From Silene noctiflora (lineage: Eukaryota > Streptophyta > Magnoliopsida > Caryophyllales > Caryophyllaceae), in the NCBI GenBank assembly GCA_009801015.1, contig VHZZ01000058.1, forward strand, positions 197,970-261,969: 64,000 nucleotides of DNA. Reading direction: 5' to 3'. The position numbers were made by a program, and so were the translations under genes. Under the pieces are notes generated by a model that searched no databases, was not told where the DNA came from, and was given only the letters and a program-made list of their open reading frames with translations. Below are positions 20,943 to 33,829 of the stretch, piece after piece. Each line of letters opens with the position of its first letter. Positions within the stretch are counted from its first letter, which is position 1.

Positions 20943-23900
20943 CTAGATGATCCCGGTGGCAATGCTTGAAGTTGCATTAATCTTCAATGCACGTTCAGGA
21001 ACATATGTTACACCTGTAACAACGAGAAACCATCATCATTACTGTTTCTTCACTATGTCGACGTATTAGGTTTTTATACAAAACACCAGGGAGTAGATGT
21101 GAGGTGTATGTAATGATAGGTTATAATGTTGTTATGAGGAGTCCATCAGGTACATCAATGCAACTAAGGAAAACAGTGAGAACAAAACAGGCTTATTTAA
21201 CACAATAAACTTGCCTACTAGCAAATAATGCTACCCTATCAAAAGTTCAAAGTTTGATTCAACCATCCTAGTGTCACGGTTGCAAATTGCTAGATTGTAT
21301 ATGATAGTAATGAAAATCTAACAAATAAACAATAAACCCGGAGAAATACGGGTATGAACACAACAATGTATGGCAATGTCAAGAAAAAAAATAAAAAATA
21401 AAATGTCTCATTTACTGTTTATTTTGCAATCACTTGTTCCCTCCCAATACAGGAGAAGAACAGTGGCCAACAAGATACTACATGTCAGCTACTTCACAGC
21501 ATGTAAAAGCTTATAGCCTTACATATAGGCAATTCTAAATCCTATTCCAAATGCAATGAAAAACAGGGTCAGACGCGGGGAAACAAGTTTTTTGCTGAAA
21601 GAAATTTTAGAGAATTCAAATCGAGGATCAAAAGAGGAAAACTTATGTAAGATCACCCTGATGAAGGAGATGTGAAGTAGAGACGGAATTCAGTTTAAAT
21701 GTTATAAGGAACACTCACAGGCATATCCACGAGATCACAACACATCACCCTCAAACTAATGACCGTAGAGTACTGACACTATAGACTAAAAAGGCCCATC
21801 CCTTTAGGCCCACCCCACCAATTGATCCCTGGATTCATTACAAATTTGAAGCTTTACAGATCATCTTATTCTAAGGCCTACAAAGACCACCCAAGCAAAT
21901 GATCCTTACATTGAAGTGAACAGATTCGTGTTAACTGTATAGTACATGAGATGAAACATGAGATTTCAGCTACATCATACAAGGATGATGGTTTTCAAAT
22001 AATATGTTACACTACGATTTAAGAAACTGTTAGACCTTTACAAAACTAACCATTTAAACTTAACCTCACAAACATGACTCATAATGAATCGGCCGTCTTA
22101 TGAAGATTTTCTAGTTACCGAACAGCTGACAGCTGAATCTAAAATAAAAACCTCACAATCTCCTCACGCCCTAAATAAAATATAAATCTTCTTGGAGCAT
22201 AAGAATATTTATAAGCTACGGACTCTATCAACACCATCTGTAATTGATTGCTAACATTAAGTTACGGAGTACAAGGGAAGAAAATTAGTTCACGACTTGT
22301 AAAAAAAGCATGAATAGCAAATAGCATCATGACAGGTACGAAAAATATGATTCAGAATGGTTATCAAAGCGTAAATGTGAGCGGCTAAGGGGGAATAGAT
22401 CGGACTGTTGTACCCATCTAAATTTAGAAACTGATACAAAAAATAGCAATTTAGTATCATGCCCCTGCCGCCAAGCAGGATGCCAGACGAGAGAGGGGGC
22501 AACCAGGGAAAGGGGGTAGTTCAAATATTTAAAACGTCAAACTGAAACCTTCTAAAATAAACTAAAGCTTCCTCGAACAACTTCTTGCCACATTGGCAGC
22601 ACGAATAAACAGATTACCTTTCTCCTTAACATAAATCTGCAAAGTATCAAGGGTGATTATGCCATCTGTCATTGGTAGCAGCTCAAGTTTGACAGTGGCA
22701 GTGGATTGAGAAGGAACACACCTGATGAACCACAGTAAATTAGCTTCAAAGTCAACAAACCCAACCAAAATATGAACTGAAGGACTAAACAGCCGAGTAG
22801 TTAGTACCCTAATGGAACCCTGCTGTGCAACCATAAGTGACTAGAGCTCAAGACAGTTGTAGGAATAGCATCAGCAACCGGAGCAGCCTGTTCTTCCAAA
22901 GAAAGAGATTGTGTCCCATTTCGACTCTTACTCTCGGCAAGGGAGGCCAATGAGCTTAGCCTCTGTGTCGTAGAAAGAACAAATGGGCTAGCCGGTGATG
23001 AAGGCCCAGAATTTAGTGATAGCACTGCAGGAGGGGGCGTAAATGAAGCTGGAGCAAGGATAGTCAAGTTAAGATCTTCAGATGTGAGGTTTGATGCCTG
23101 AAGAGTCAATACCTGAAAATTCAAAAAAGTTAGTATAGTTTGTCTCTTCAAAAAATAAGTAGACACTACAGTTTATTGTAAACAACCAGACCAGACCTGA
23201 ACAGGCAGCTGAGAAACTTTTTTAGAAGCATTTAGAGTTTGTTTGGATGTTTCAGTTGCAACTGATAACATGAACTCCTTTGAAATGCGTGGCCGCCATT
23301 CTACGGGCTTCTTGAAAAATAGTCTTGATTCTACATATAATATACATGTTACCAACAAAACCTTCAATATAAAGTTCAAACCTCAAACAAGTTAATAATA
23401 CCGAAGATTACCAGAGTAGTTGCAACGACATGATACTAGAACAGCATACTTATCAGATGCAGATCCACCAATAGCAGCATCAACAGTTGTTGGAGGCAGA
23501 CGCATACTTGCAGCTTTACTTCCAGCTCTAGAACGGAACTGAGAAGTTACATCGCCATGAACCTTAGGCTTCTTTAACACTGTCGTAGCTGGTTTCAGTA
23601 TAAAAGAATGTTCTTCTCCTCTCCTGTAATAAGATGGTTTCACAAACATCACAATTGTAAAATGTGTTGCTGGCATATCCGTACACAATTGGCAGACAGA
23701 ACCGTTAAAACATTGACTACTTATTCGCCGAGCCTAAGATCTGAAACACTCCTTAATTATTCTATTTACAGGTCTAACGTCAAAAACAGGTTAATGCAGG
23801 AGGGTTTAAGATTGAAGACTTGGCTCTCATTAAAGTGCTGCAATTGCACCTCAGAGCCTGCTCCAACAACTGGAAAGAAAATAATCCCAAGGTCTGGAAG

Positions 23901-26900
23901 ATGCGCTTAAACTCAGCCCTGCTAAAGGAGAGCAGCAACCGGTGCATTTCTACCAGTATAAACCAACAAAAGATACAGGGAGAAATAGAGAATTGAAAGC
24001 CCTAAATCTTCTACTAAAAATGAATATAACAGCTATTGCACACTCTCTTTTCTCCAGCCACTCACCCAAGAAAAAAAGAGCAGCAAACGAACAAAATCAC
24101 ATGTGTCAACAAGCATAAGATGTTGAGAACAACCTCAGGGCCAAATTTGGCAGGCTGTGATCAGTTCCAGCTTCAATACATGCAACTGGAACAGACAATG
24201 ATGGGCATCCCTTTGATGCCTCTTCCAAGATAATGGTTATTGCATCAATATAAACAACAATATCTGGAATATGAGCTGGCGACACATTCTGCAAGAAACC
24301 AGGTAGTTACAACATATCAAATCATAATTTAAGTCAAGAGTACAAGACTGTATGCATGAAAACATGCACACTCAAAGTCTCATAGACAGGCATAGCATGA
24401 CGTAATATAAAAGAGTTGAAAAGACAAACGAACACTAACCTTGATCTGAACGCAAAGCAAATCATTTGTATTGCAATCGGCAACGAACGTGTGGATTTCA
24501 ATAGGCTGAATAATTTCAAGCTTCTTCCTCCACCTTCTCCCTGGTATATATATCCCTTCCAATCCACAACAAACAGAGAATCTTTCTGGCTCCAATGGCA
24601 CACCACGAAAAGACAGTAAACCTTGACTGCCACTTCTTGGACTCTTCGCAGACTTTTGTGACATAAAACGATCCCAATCTTCAAAGTCAAAATTAGGTTT
24701 TGATGAAGCAGCAGCAGACAGAGATGGAGATGCAGTGGGTGTAACATTTTGTGGCAGTGAAGACATAGAATAACTTCTGAAGTGGTTAAGAGAAAAGAGT
24801 GGGGAACCACTTGAAGCTGAAAAACTTGTTTTATGGGATGAGTTCATTAAAGCAGGCGATAAGTTTCGATTAACTTGATACTGAGAGTTATCCACAGGAA
24901 GCAACCATTTTAACAGTTCAACAGATGAACGGTGCTCTTTTTTGATGGGTACATTTAAACCACTAATTTGGTCACGATGCTTCTCAAATTGAAGAATCTC
25001 GAGTATAGGATCGTTTAAAAAATCAACACCAATATTCACTTGTAAGAGAACCTGCATCCTTCCAAACAACAAAAGACATAAGAGAATATTAATGAGACAG
25101 CAACAAAACAGAACGACCCCATTTTAGATTCAGAATAACAGCGTCAAATTTAGCAGTTCACAAAACCTAAACCTTTGACCTCAGTAAAAAAAAAAAAGAA
25201 AAAAAAAAAGAAGAAGAATGAAGAAGCATCGGTCTTCAACCATGTCAAGAAACATAGGTAAGGGATATAGTTAAACAATTACGTATCGTCAGCGCATACT
25301 GGCAGCAAGTCAATGTATATCACTGTATCAGTTGTTTTTTAATAAGAGATGAATATTCATTAACCGAAAATATAATGCTGATAAGTGTAGTGAGCAACCT
25401 AAATGCAAATAAGTAAAAAAAAGCCATGTCATGTCATTAGGTTGAGAGATGTGAAGTAGAGACGGACTGGATGATGTAATCATCAAAAATATATGCAAAA
25501 ATATAAGATACTCATAGTAGACAGAGAGACGCTTTCTGTTGTATGGGTTTCAAAATGGAGGTGAAGGGATTTGCAGGGGAGGGAAATTTTATCCCTGCAT
25601 TTCCCTTCTATAAGGCAAAGTGTTTCTCTTCCAAAAAAGGAAAGATTTGGCGGGAAAACTCCGTCCCTCCATTCCCCCTTCCCTTCCCACCCTTTCCCTT
25701 CCCTCATTCCTTCCCCCAACAAGCGGAAAGATTTGGAGAGAAAATTCCCTCACTTTCCTTCCCACTCCCGTCCCCCCTCTTTCCCTCCCTTTTTTAGTAT
25801 CCAAATTCCAAACAAAGGGTTAAAGTTACAACCTCAAAGGGATTTGGCAGGTGAAAAAGGTACGACTAATGCAGATGCAGTGAGATTCTTTGAAACATAC
25901 CACTATGTCGCCATTATTGAGAGAGCAACACTTAACAGAATTTCTGGCTACACCGCCAGAAACCTGAGGATCAAAGCTGCCATTATCAATTATGGCACTG
26001 TTGGATGACCCTGATCCCGAAACCTCATCATCCTCCATACTATCATTGTGCAGGTTTTCTGTTGAACCTTTTTTTGACCAAAGCTGCTCACCAGACTCCG
26101 CAATTCGGGCAAAAAAATGGGAGTCCTTAAATCTCTGTAGCAATGATTGAGTTTGCCTCTTATGATCCTCCATTCTCAAGAAAGATTCGCTAGCAGATAC
26201 ATCGTCAGAAGGTGTACTCATACTTTTTGCATCAGCATGGCCATCAAAATCAAGTTGTTGAGATCCAGAGCTTGACTCTTGATCTGAAGAATTTCCATGT
26301 TGGTCCTTCGCACCATTTGCGACACTATTCTTATTTATTATAGCAGCAACTTTGAAAGGAGTTATGATTTCAGAGTCTTGTTTGGCAGCTGACAAACAAG
26401 CCAATATATGAACTTGTTCACCTACATAATCAAGTATACAAAGACACACTAAGCTCATAAATAAACAATGACCAACATGGCGGAAAACATAAAAGCAAAG
26501 GAAAGTAGCATTAATGACGATTTACCAGGAAAAACAAAAGAGCGATCCAAGGAGCGGAGCCCATGCATATCTGAAGCACAGTCCCAGTCATCGGGAAGTT
26601 TCTCTGTAAAAACATCTCAGAATTAGAATAGCAGACAAGTAAATATATTCTATGAAGAAATCAAATCAGACATCAAGAAAGGCGATAATTAGCGGTGGAG
26701 AATAGCTTTAGAGAATACTCAAAGGTTGACATCACATGATACACGACAGCGACAAACAATCCCTACCTTACGTCCTTACACCAACACCGCAAAGCAGCAA
26801 CTATCCCCTACCCTATGCCAACCATCCACTCCAAAGCAAGTAAAACCTTATGTATTGCAAACTACATCCAGCAACAATCTATGACAAATGACCATATTGG

Positions 26901-28413
26901 CAATCGTCTATTCCGCACAACAGAAAGCACCAATAACATCATATATCTAGCTTCTATGTTATTTTGGCTCTTCACTTCTGGGCGATACTGTGCCCGACAC
27001 TAGAATCAAGGACATGGCTATGAGTTCTGTACATGACCCTTACCGGTCAAACGCTCATCATAATGTAACTGGAAAAGGAGCCTCACATGACAAAATCTGA
27101 AGAAAATATGGGTATAAAACAATTAGTACGATTTTTTATTAATGTTAAGCTTTATATCTCTAGCTACAAAAAGCTTATATCTCCAATGTCTTTGTATTTA
27201 CAATAGAAATTCAAATTTTAACAGAATTTTAATTAAAATTTGTTATAAATTTATGTTCGTGTAGCTGTGTACTCAATTATGGACACGGGCCTAGTATCTT
27301 GAAATTTAAGTCATGACGAGTCTGACAAACACTACGACGCATACTGGCATCAGACGCCCATACCTACAGGAGTATGAGTAACATATACTAGCCTTCATTC
27401 TGTATCTTCCTATTTGCGTTGTCTACGTTCGTCTATGTGCACATACCATTAGGAAAGGGGCAAGAATAACATAATTTGGTTTAAGATATTTAAACTCGCT
27501 AAAAAAAACTCCTCTACCCATGTTTCCATTTTGGTTTGCTCCAAACTGAAAACGACGACTAACTAAATTTGGCAAGTTAGCCCCTTCTTAGTAGCCTCGA
27601 CTAAAAAGGAACACAAGCAAAAGTAGTCAAATGGGACGACAAAATAGGATTTAAACCTTATCATTTTAATTCCTTCTCTCTTCACTTTCTTTTAAAATGA
27701 TCTCTAATTGGATAGGAGGCAAAAAGGGAAGGAATCGGAAAAAACATAAACTCCATCCCACAAAATGATTCAAAATTTACAAATGATCATTTCGTTATTA
27801 TACTCCCTTTACCTTTTCAATTTATTCTAGAGGTATTTTAATCAAAGGTAAACAAATGATTGAGACGGGGGCGTGTGCTCTAGGGAAATCCGAATGCAGA
27901 TGTTAACAAACTAAATATCAAACAGCATTACATGAATACAATTAGCTCACACTCAACACAGTCACCATACAACGGAAACGGAAAAAAAAAACAACCGAAA
28001 AAAGAAGGAAACATACTAAAAGGGATAGTGATCCAGCCTTCATCTTCCAAAACATCAACATGCTTATCAACAAGCGGAGCGAAATTCTTATCCGAATTAC
28101 TCGAATTCACCAAGCTCCCATTATCACCATACAAATCAGAATTACCATTGTCATAAACATGATTAATACTACTATCACTAGAACGATTCTGATCAACAAA
28201 TGTCGACTTATCCTCCGAAATTAAACCTTCTAATGTCGTTACACCTTTCGACGGAATCTTAATAAACGGCGACGTTGGCGGAAGATGATGACCTGATGAC
28301 GATGACAATGACGGCGACGATGACGATATCGATGATAATGACGATGATGACGATGATGAAGATGATGCTGCTACTGCTGCGGCCGCTTGGCTTTGCCGCA
28401 GCAGGAAATTCAT
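20943..28413 (-). CDS. plant-specific TRIPP-like protein (TRAPPII-associated, tentative)
   Basis: Ten exons: 28017-28413, 26526-26603, 25901-26421, 24440-25051, 24134-24288, 23412-23623, 23197-23330, 22808-23112, 22618-22721 and 20943-21013. All borders are GT-AG and phases agree, giving 862 residues. It starts MNFLLR, has a long Ser run, then 'EDEGWITIP', 'FVFPGEQVHILACLS', 'QSLLQRFKDSHFFARIAESG', 'GIYIPGRRWRKKLEIIQPIE', 'PNLALRRGEEHSFILKP', 'VQVLTLQASNLTSEDL', and ends 'LTDGIITLDTL'-like sequence, 'KINATSSIATGII' and stop. This matches a conserved plant protein of unknown structure that I believe is TRIPP, a component of the TRAPPII tethering complex in Golgi and post-Golgi traffic. The architecture is certain; the name is from memory. 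Stopping the penultimate exon at its own stop near 22562 would lose the conserved C terminus. Confidence 0.85.
21014..22617 (-). other. intron 9 of the TRIPP-like gene
   Basis: A 1.6 kb intron before the 71-base last exon. Its 5' part (about 22425-22610) is the segment found displaced inside the upstream pseudogene. No gene is visible within it. Confidence 0.75.
25520..25830. mobile_element. polypurine/polypyrimidine intronic insertion
   Basis: Within intron 3 of the TRIPP-like gene lies a block with two 'ggaaagatttgg' repeats, each followed by 60-90 bases of C/T-rich DNA, and ending 'atccaaattccaaacaaagg'. Similar blocks occur at 17283-17360 and 46795-47045 ('ccttgtttggatgg'). They look like members of one non-autonomous family. 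The open frames across the C/T tracts are compositional artefacts. Confidence 0.5.
27797..27875. mobile_element. degenerate Stowaway-like MITE in intron 1
   Basis: 'ctccctttaccttttcaatt' on the left and 'aaaggtaaacaaatgattga' on the right are the inverted ends of the family; the body is about 80 bp. Confidence 0.5.
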
Positions 28414-28689
28414 CGTCTTACTGTAGTCGGAAACCCTAATTTATCAAAACCTAGCAATTAATTCGAAAATTAGATCATGATTCATCATGAATTAAGGAAT
28501 TATCGCGGAAATGTTAATCAAATCGAGAAATTGAGGATTACCTTGATATGTTGATCGAATCGTCGAATTGCTGGTGGAATGATTGATGAATTGGTATGAT
28601 GATCGTCGAATTGTTGGTGGAGTGTGTTAGTATGAAGACTGAAATTAGGGATTTGAATCGATTTGATCGAAGGTGAGAAAGGGGGAAAA

Positions 28690-29540
28690 TAATTGCAGTA
28701 GAGGTGATTTGATTAGATGTCGCGCGATCTAATTTAAACCGTTGGATTTAGATCAGTTCATATTAGACGTTGGATTTGTATTATTCTTAATTTTGGAGGT
28801 TAAATTGTTAGTTGTGTTTTGTGTCTCAAAAATGAAGTTAGCTATCAAATTGACAACTTGATGAGTAATTAGTTTAACACAAATTCTTGTGTCAGACGGT
28901 CTTTAAGTTAAAACATGCTCACAATCGATTTAAATAATGTTAAAATAAAAAGGGAATTGTGAGAGATTTTAACTTACAATTGTCCGTTTAAACAAGATTT
29001 ATTGTTAGTTGAATTGGACTAGCGATTGGAGTATCTATTAAAAAAATGAGTTACAAATGTTAAAACGTGTGAAGAGCTTAAAATGCGACCGAGTAACATA
29101 TTTTCTTTTGTACATGAATTCATTTTTGACGTTCATTCTTTATTAATGGTGTATCATCTTATGAGTCTAATGACTAGGGTGCTCACGGGTCGGTTCAAAG
29201 GACGGCTCGGATTGAAATTAAAAGAGTGCGTAAATATGATGAATGTAGGAGAGACCTTGTCCATGACCAAGATTATAGGGAGAACTGGTCGCTAAACAAT
29301 AAAAGGATAATCAACTATTGACAAGTGTCAATATAAGTCTTAAACCTTAACCTAGCGTGATAGTGAAGCCTCTAAGAAACTCAAAAACATCAATGTGTTC
29401 AACACTCGGGGTTTCCACCTTAAGACACAACTCCTCCACCGTCAGCTCTCCTGCCTAGTTTTTAACCTACAACAATTTTAATACTTCTAATCTTACAATT
29501 GTTCTTACCTTATTATCTTTGATGAAGCACCAGCTCTACC
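28690..29540. other. intergenic region upstream of the TRIPP-like gene
   Basis: Holds the 5' flank of the minus-strand gene and 'cagacggtcttt' debris near 28890-28920. No gene recognised. Confidence 0.5.
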
Positions 29541-29557
29541 ATTCACAAAGGAATTAC

Positions 29558-31519
29558 CGTTTTTTTTTTTTTTTGGCAACTGTGAAGAAATTTGTTACAA
29601 TCTCATTGCCTGACGTGTCAGGCCATACACAACCTTATTTAAATGTCGTGGAATAAAAGTAATACTTAAACAATGGAAATACGGATATAGTCGTTCTAGG
29701 TCCTCTAGCACTCCTTTCACTAGATGATGTTCCTTCTCCACACCTGCTATCTGATGCAGAAGCTGTAAGCAGTCTGTGAAGATTTCCAGATGAAATAGAC
29801 TCTTACTACCCGCCCATTGTACCACGTTTCTAATACCAATCGCTTCAGTCTGCAACGGCGATTCAGCTCTAATCGCATTAGAACCTCAACATAGAACATT
29901 TTCTCCTTCATTATATGTTATCCATCCTATGGTTGCATTGTACTCTCGGTCCTAGCTTGCGTCAACCTTAACCTGTACACCATTACAGCAACCATGCTTG
30001 CTAACGATGTAGAAAGGGTGGCTGTCACGTAAAGCCGACTGTAAATTTGGAACAGTATCCATAATTATGACTTCGGAACATCCTTTCTCATCACCCATGG
30101 TTTGATGAATAAGATTAATCTCCTGAGACAACGTTTTAAAAAAAACCTTGTAGCACTTGGGGGCCCACATGGATGCCACGAAAAATAATGTTATTTTTTA
30201 GCTTCCATATTGCCGCTATCGTTCCAAGAAAAGACACCACCCTAGAATTTCCATCCTCCATTTTAAAAAATACATCACCCAGTTGCAAAACCAATCACTC
30301 AAATTTATCTTCCCATTCCAATCCACACGGATGCCAAGATCAGTGCTAGCCCAGATTCTCGCTGAAACATCACAATCCCGAAAAAGATGCTCTAAAGTCT
30401 CAATCTCAGCATCCCCAAGCCGTCACATATGACATACATAATCATTTCCCAATTTCCTTTTTCTAAATTCATTACCCACTAGCAATGAATTAGTAATAAT
30501 CTTCCATATTAAGACCTTCCAAGAGCCAGGTCCCGGTAACTTCCACAAATACTTCCTACAAAAAGATCGACCATTAGTTGTAATCCTAGTTCGATCCTTC
30601 TGCGAAGCCTTTCTTAGCATAAATTCTTTAAAGGCAATTCCATATCCACTCTTCACCGTATATACCCCATCATTTGTGTGAGGCCAAAAGATCTCATCAT
30701 CATTTCTCGTTGGGCAGAGAGGCATAGTCATAATTCTCTTTGCATACTCCCCTTTAAACAAAGATTGAATTAGCTCTTCATTCCAACTATCTCTAGTACT
30801 AAGAAGATCCTTCACCGTTAGACTTCCGAGCTCATGATAAACCGGATCCAGCAGGCTATCCTGTGGCTCCGGGCATAGACCATTTACCCATCTTGAATCC
30901 CAAACATTCATATCAGACGAGATACCCGGTTTCCATCCGACATTGTTCATGATAATCCCCAAACCATATAGAATCCCTTTTAGACCCCAAGAGGAATTTT
31001 GGCTAAATCTTGGTCGCATTCCTTTCCCAATTGAATTACTTCCAAAAATCTTCATCCTAAAAACTCTTGAAAACAAAGATCCATCACCAACCATAATCCT
31101 CCACCCATGTTTTGCCAGCAAAGCTTGATTCAGACATTCAATAATCCGGATCCCCAAGCCTCCCTCTTTTTTAGGTAGACTCAAGAAATTTTTACTACAC
31201 CAATGGATCTTGTTACCCAACTTACATCCACCCCACCAAAATTGTGACAATAAGACATGTATCTTATTTACCACACTTATCGGTATTTAAATACCGATGG
31301 AAAGAAAGTCGAGGGGCTTGATAGGACAGATGAGATCAAGGTAAGACGACCCGCTTGAGATAGAAAAATCCCATTCCAGAAGGATATCCGTTTACTAATT
31401 CCTTCAATCAGACTCGTAAAAATATTCGCCTTAGACACTTGGAACTCTGCTGGTATACCAAGGTATTTGCCAATACCATTATTCCTTTTGATATTTAGGA
31501 TTCTTAAGGCTTCCTTCCG
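29558..31519 (-). mobile_element. 5'-truncated L1-type LINE with RNase H
   Basis: The minus strand encodes the end of reverse transcriptase ('GKYLGIP', 'RISFWNGIFLSQAGRLTLI', 'FWWGGCKLGNKIHWCS'). A zf-RVT region follows ('TVKSGYGIAFKEF', 'LWKLPGPGSWKVLIWKI'), and after a spacer an RNase H-like domain ('LEIFTDCLQLLHQI', 'FIPRHLN') lies near 29595-29855. It ends in 15 T on the plus strand (29560-29574), the poly(A) tail. Twelve bases 'caaaggaattac' flank it exactly at 29546-29557 and 31520-31531, a target-site duplication. The endonuclease and most of the RT are absent by 5' truncation, and frames are interrupted (for example near 31275 and 29900-30420), so it cannot move. It is moderately old; the duplications are still identical. 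Confidence 0.92.
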
Positions 31520-31549
31520 CAAAGGAATTACTGTCGAGTGCAACAAATC

Positions 31550-32690
31550 TCTAAATGTTTTCCCTCTTTTACAGGGAGTTTTCGCGTCACCATTTTATTG
31601 TGTTGTCTTTACGTATGTTTTACTTTCGTTTTATCTCTTGCACATGTCATTCACACATTTGTCCAATAAAAAATGTAGCGTTCATAATCTTTAAATTAGA
31701 TCATTAGCCCTCCGTATCTATGATCCGAATATACATGAGTTCAAACAGGTGTCTTAGGGGACGCATAATAAGTGTGTAACACATAACTTATTTGAGGTTG
31801 ATAAATACTCCGTATAAAAAACTAATTTAAGTTATACGTTGTGAATTTACACTTAGTTCGAAATACTAAATAATGTTAATGTGCTTCTCACAATCTTATC
31901 CAAATTTCGAACTTATTTTTCCATATTGAAAAAGACCAATGCTACGAGAAGGCATTCATTTAAATCAAAGCATTTTGTTTGTGACGGACACTATCCCTCA
32001 CAAGCTGAAGACAGATAGTATACCTCTCACAATAAGACAAGTGGCCGAGAGGGAAATGGAGCATCCATGGTTAATACCATTTGCATATTGTGAAAGGAGT
32101 CCTATGCGTTTTCACCTTGTGCCGAATAATGCCGACTACCAGTCTTCGGTGAGATTTGTGCATTTACATAGAGGAGTATCTAGCAAAAAAAAAAAGGAAT
32201 AATTCATACGAGCAAGTAGACAAGACGAAAATGAATGCATTCGAAGTGACCACTTCTCCGGTCGATGTCTTAGTAAAATATTACAGTAATTACTGCGGTG
32301 AAGACAAATGTGAGAGCCATAGCTTTAAACTCTCACCGACAGTACTATACTGGTATACTCCCATGATTAGATGATGATCAATACACAAAACTTACCATCA
32401 CCATTCACCACCATGTTTGTGATGATAACTTATAGCAACCGCTCCTAATTATTAGGTACACCCTTTCTGTGTAAGGACCAAGGACCATCTTCAATGCTAC
32501 ATTTATTCACTCAATAATTACCCATCCAACCTTCTTTTCACGTAAATTCTCGTTTGAGATGGGTATAATCGGCTCCTTTTGCCTTCCATTATAAATAAAA
32601 ACATTTTTAATATCCTACATTTTTAATATCATATTAGCTTGGTCCAAATAGAAAATTTACGAAAGAGCACCACTAATAAGTAGAGCGGAG
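31550..32690. other. intergenic DNA with fold-back debris
   Basis: 'gtgacggacactatccctca' at 31980-32035 is a worn relative of the fold-back element at 33830-33950. No gene was recognised. Confidence 0.5.
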
Positions 32691-32697
32691 CCGAGAA

Positions 32698-32805
32698 CAA
32701 GAGCTAGCTCAAGTGGTAAAAGCTCTCTTACCCCGAAGTTGGGGGTCCGATTCTCACCCACGACATGGTGCGCTCATTTGAACAAAAAAAATAAAAATAA
32801 AAATA
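32698..32805 (+). mobile_element. tRNA-derived SINE-like element
   Basis: 'tagctcaagtggtaaaagc' matches a pol III A box and 'gggtccgattctc' a B box at tRNA spacing. The copy ends in an A-rich tail of 'aaaaataaaaataa'. No tRNA cloverleaf can be completed, so this is a retroposon head and not a tRNA gene. Confidence 0.65.
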
Positions 32806-32884
32806 AGTAGAGCGGAGCCCGATGATATACATAAAGGGTAAGGTTTAAGATTCAAATTTGTAAATTGAAATTACATCATAAAAA

Positions 32885-33560
32885 GTCATTTATTCTCTGT
32901 ATGATCATTTGTTTATTTTTTATTAAAATATCTATATCTAAGCCTCACTAAGAATAAAAAACGATAAACAAAAAAGTGCGCGAAAGTGGTAATTAAGCCC
33001 CTTAACTTTGTTCAATTGTGAAATTAGGTCCCATAAGTTTCATTTGGAATAATTAAGCCCCTTAAGTTTCACCAAAAGTAAAATTCAACCCCATTTTTAA
33101 AATCTTCACAAAAATCTTAATTAAAAACATTTTATATTAGTATTAAACAATTTATTAAATACTAAAAATTACTAATTGCAACTTTACGAATTTCTACATA
33201 ATTTATTAATCATCTTAACACTTTTACATAGATATTTATTAAATTGTTTATAATTTATATATATATATATATATATATAATAAATTGTCTATATACTATA
33301 CAATTCAAAAAAAAAAAAAAATCGATATTTAATATAAATATAAAAGTTCTAAAATTATAAAACAAAATATTTTATATTTGATAAATTGTATTAAAAGTGA
33401 TTTTAATTTAATAATTTGGTAAAAATTAAGAAATGGGGGTGAAACTTAGGGGCTTGACTGCTCCAAATAAAACTTATGGGGCCTAATTTCACAATTGAAT
33501 AGAATCAAGGGGCTTAATTACCACTTTCGCGCAAAAAAGTGGGATAGAAAGAATATCATT
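32885..33560. mobile_element. Stowaway-like MITE split by another element
   Basis: The left part (32885-32977) has 'gatcatttgtttattttt' and the right part (33533-33560) 'aaaaaagtgggatagaaaga', the opposite ends of the Stowaway family. The 555 bp element at 32978-33532 sits between them. Confidence 0.6.
32978..33532. mobile_element. long-TIR non-autonomous element, 8 bp target duplication
   Basis: Ends 'gcgcgaaagtggtaattaag' and its inverse, with inverted repeats of about 95 bp that include 'caattgtgaaattagg' and 'aagtttcacc'. The 8 bp 'aaaaaagt' is repeated at 32970-32977 and 33533-33540. The interior is AT-rich and non-coding. The duplication length suggests hAT or Mutator-like mobilisation. 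Confidence 0.85.
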
Positions 33561-33829
33561 TTACTTTTTACCGACTTATACAGAACGTTAATCCTATACA
33601 TTGATCATAATCAGTTATATCTAGTGATCGATTTTGAGCCGACGACTTACATTTCTTTCTCCCGAATGCTACAAAATCATTTTGACATTTTACGAGTACA
33701 ATACATGATGAGATAAATTTACTTATCTACATATACAATATAATTTTTTTTTTTTAAAATTTAATTAATCGAAAGTGATAGATACTTGGTACTCCATATA
33801 AGATAGAACACAAATTCTCATTAAAGACT

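Noticed and set aside
22562-22834. C terminus 'RAANVARSCSRKL' for the TRIPP-like protein
   Set aside because: It is read-through past the donor after 22618; splicing to 20943-21013 gives the conserved end.
24334-24810. 158-codon frame overlapping the TRIPP-like exon at 24440-25051
   Set aside because: Same strand, wrong frame; the conserved protein uses the other frame.
25543-26008. Overlapping open frames of up to 145 codons on both strands in the C/T-rich block
   Set aside because: Pro/Ser/Phe-rich translations of polypyrimidine DNA in an intron, a composition artefact.
32698-32770. Possible tRNA gene
   Set aside because: A and B boxes are present but acceptor and anticodon stems do not form, and an A-rich tail follows. 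Called SINE-like instead.
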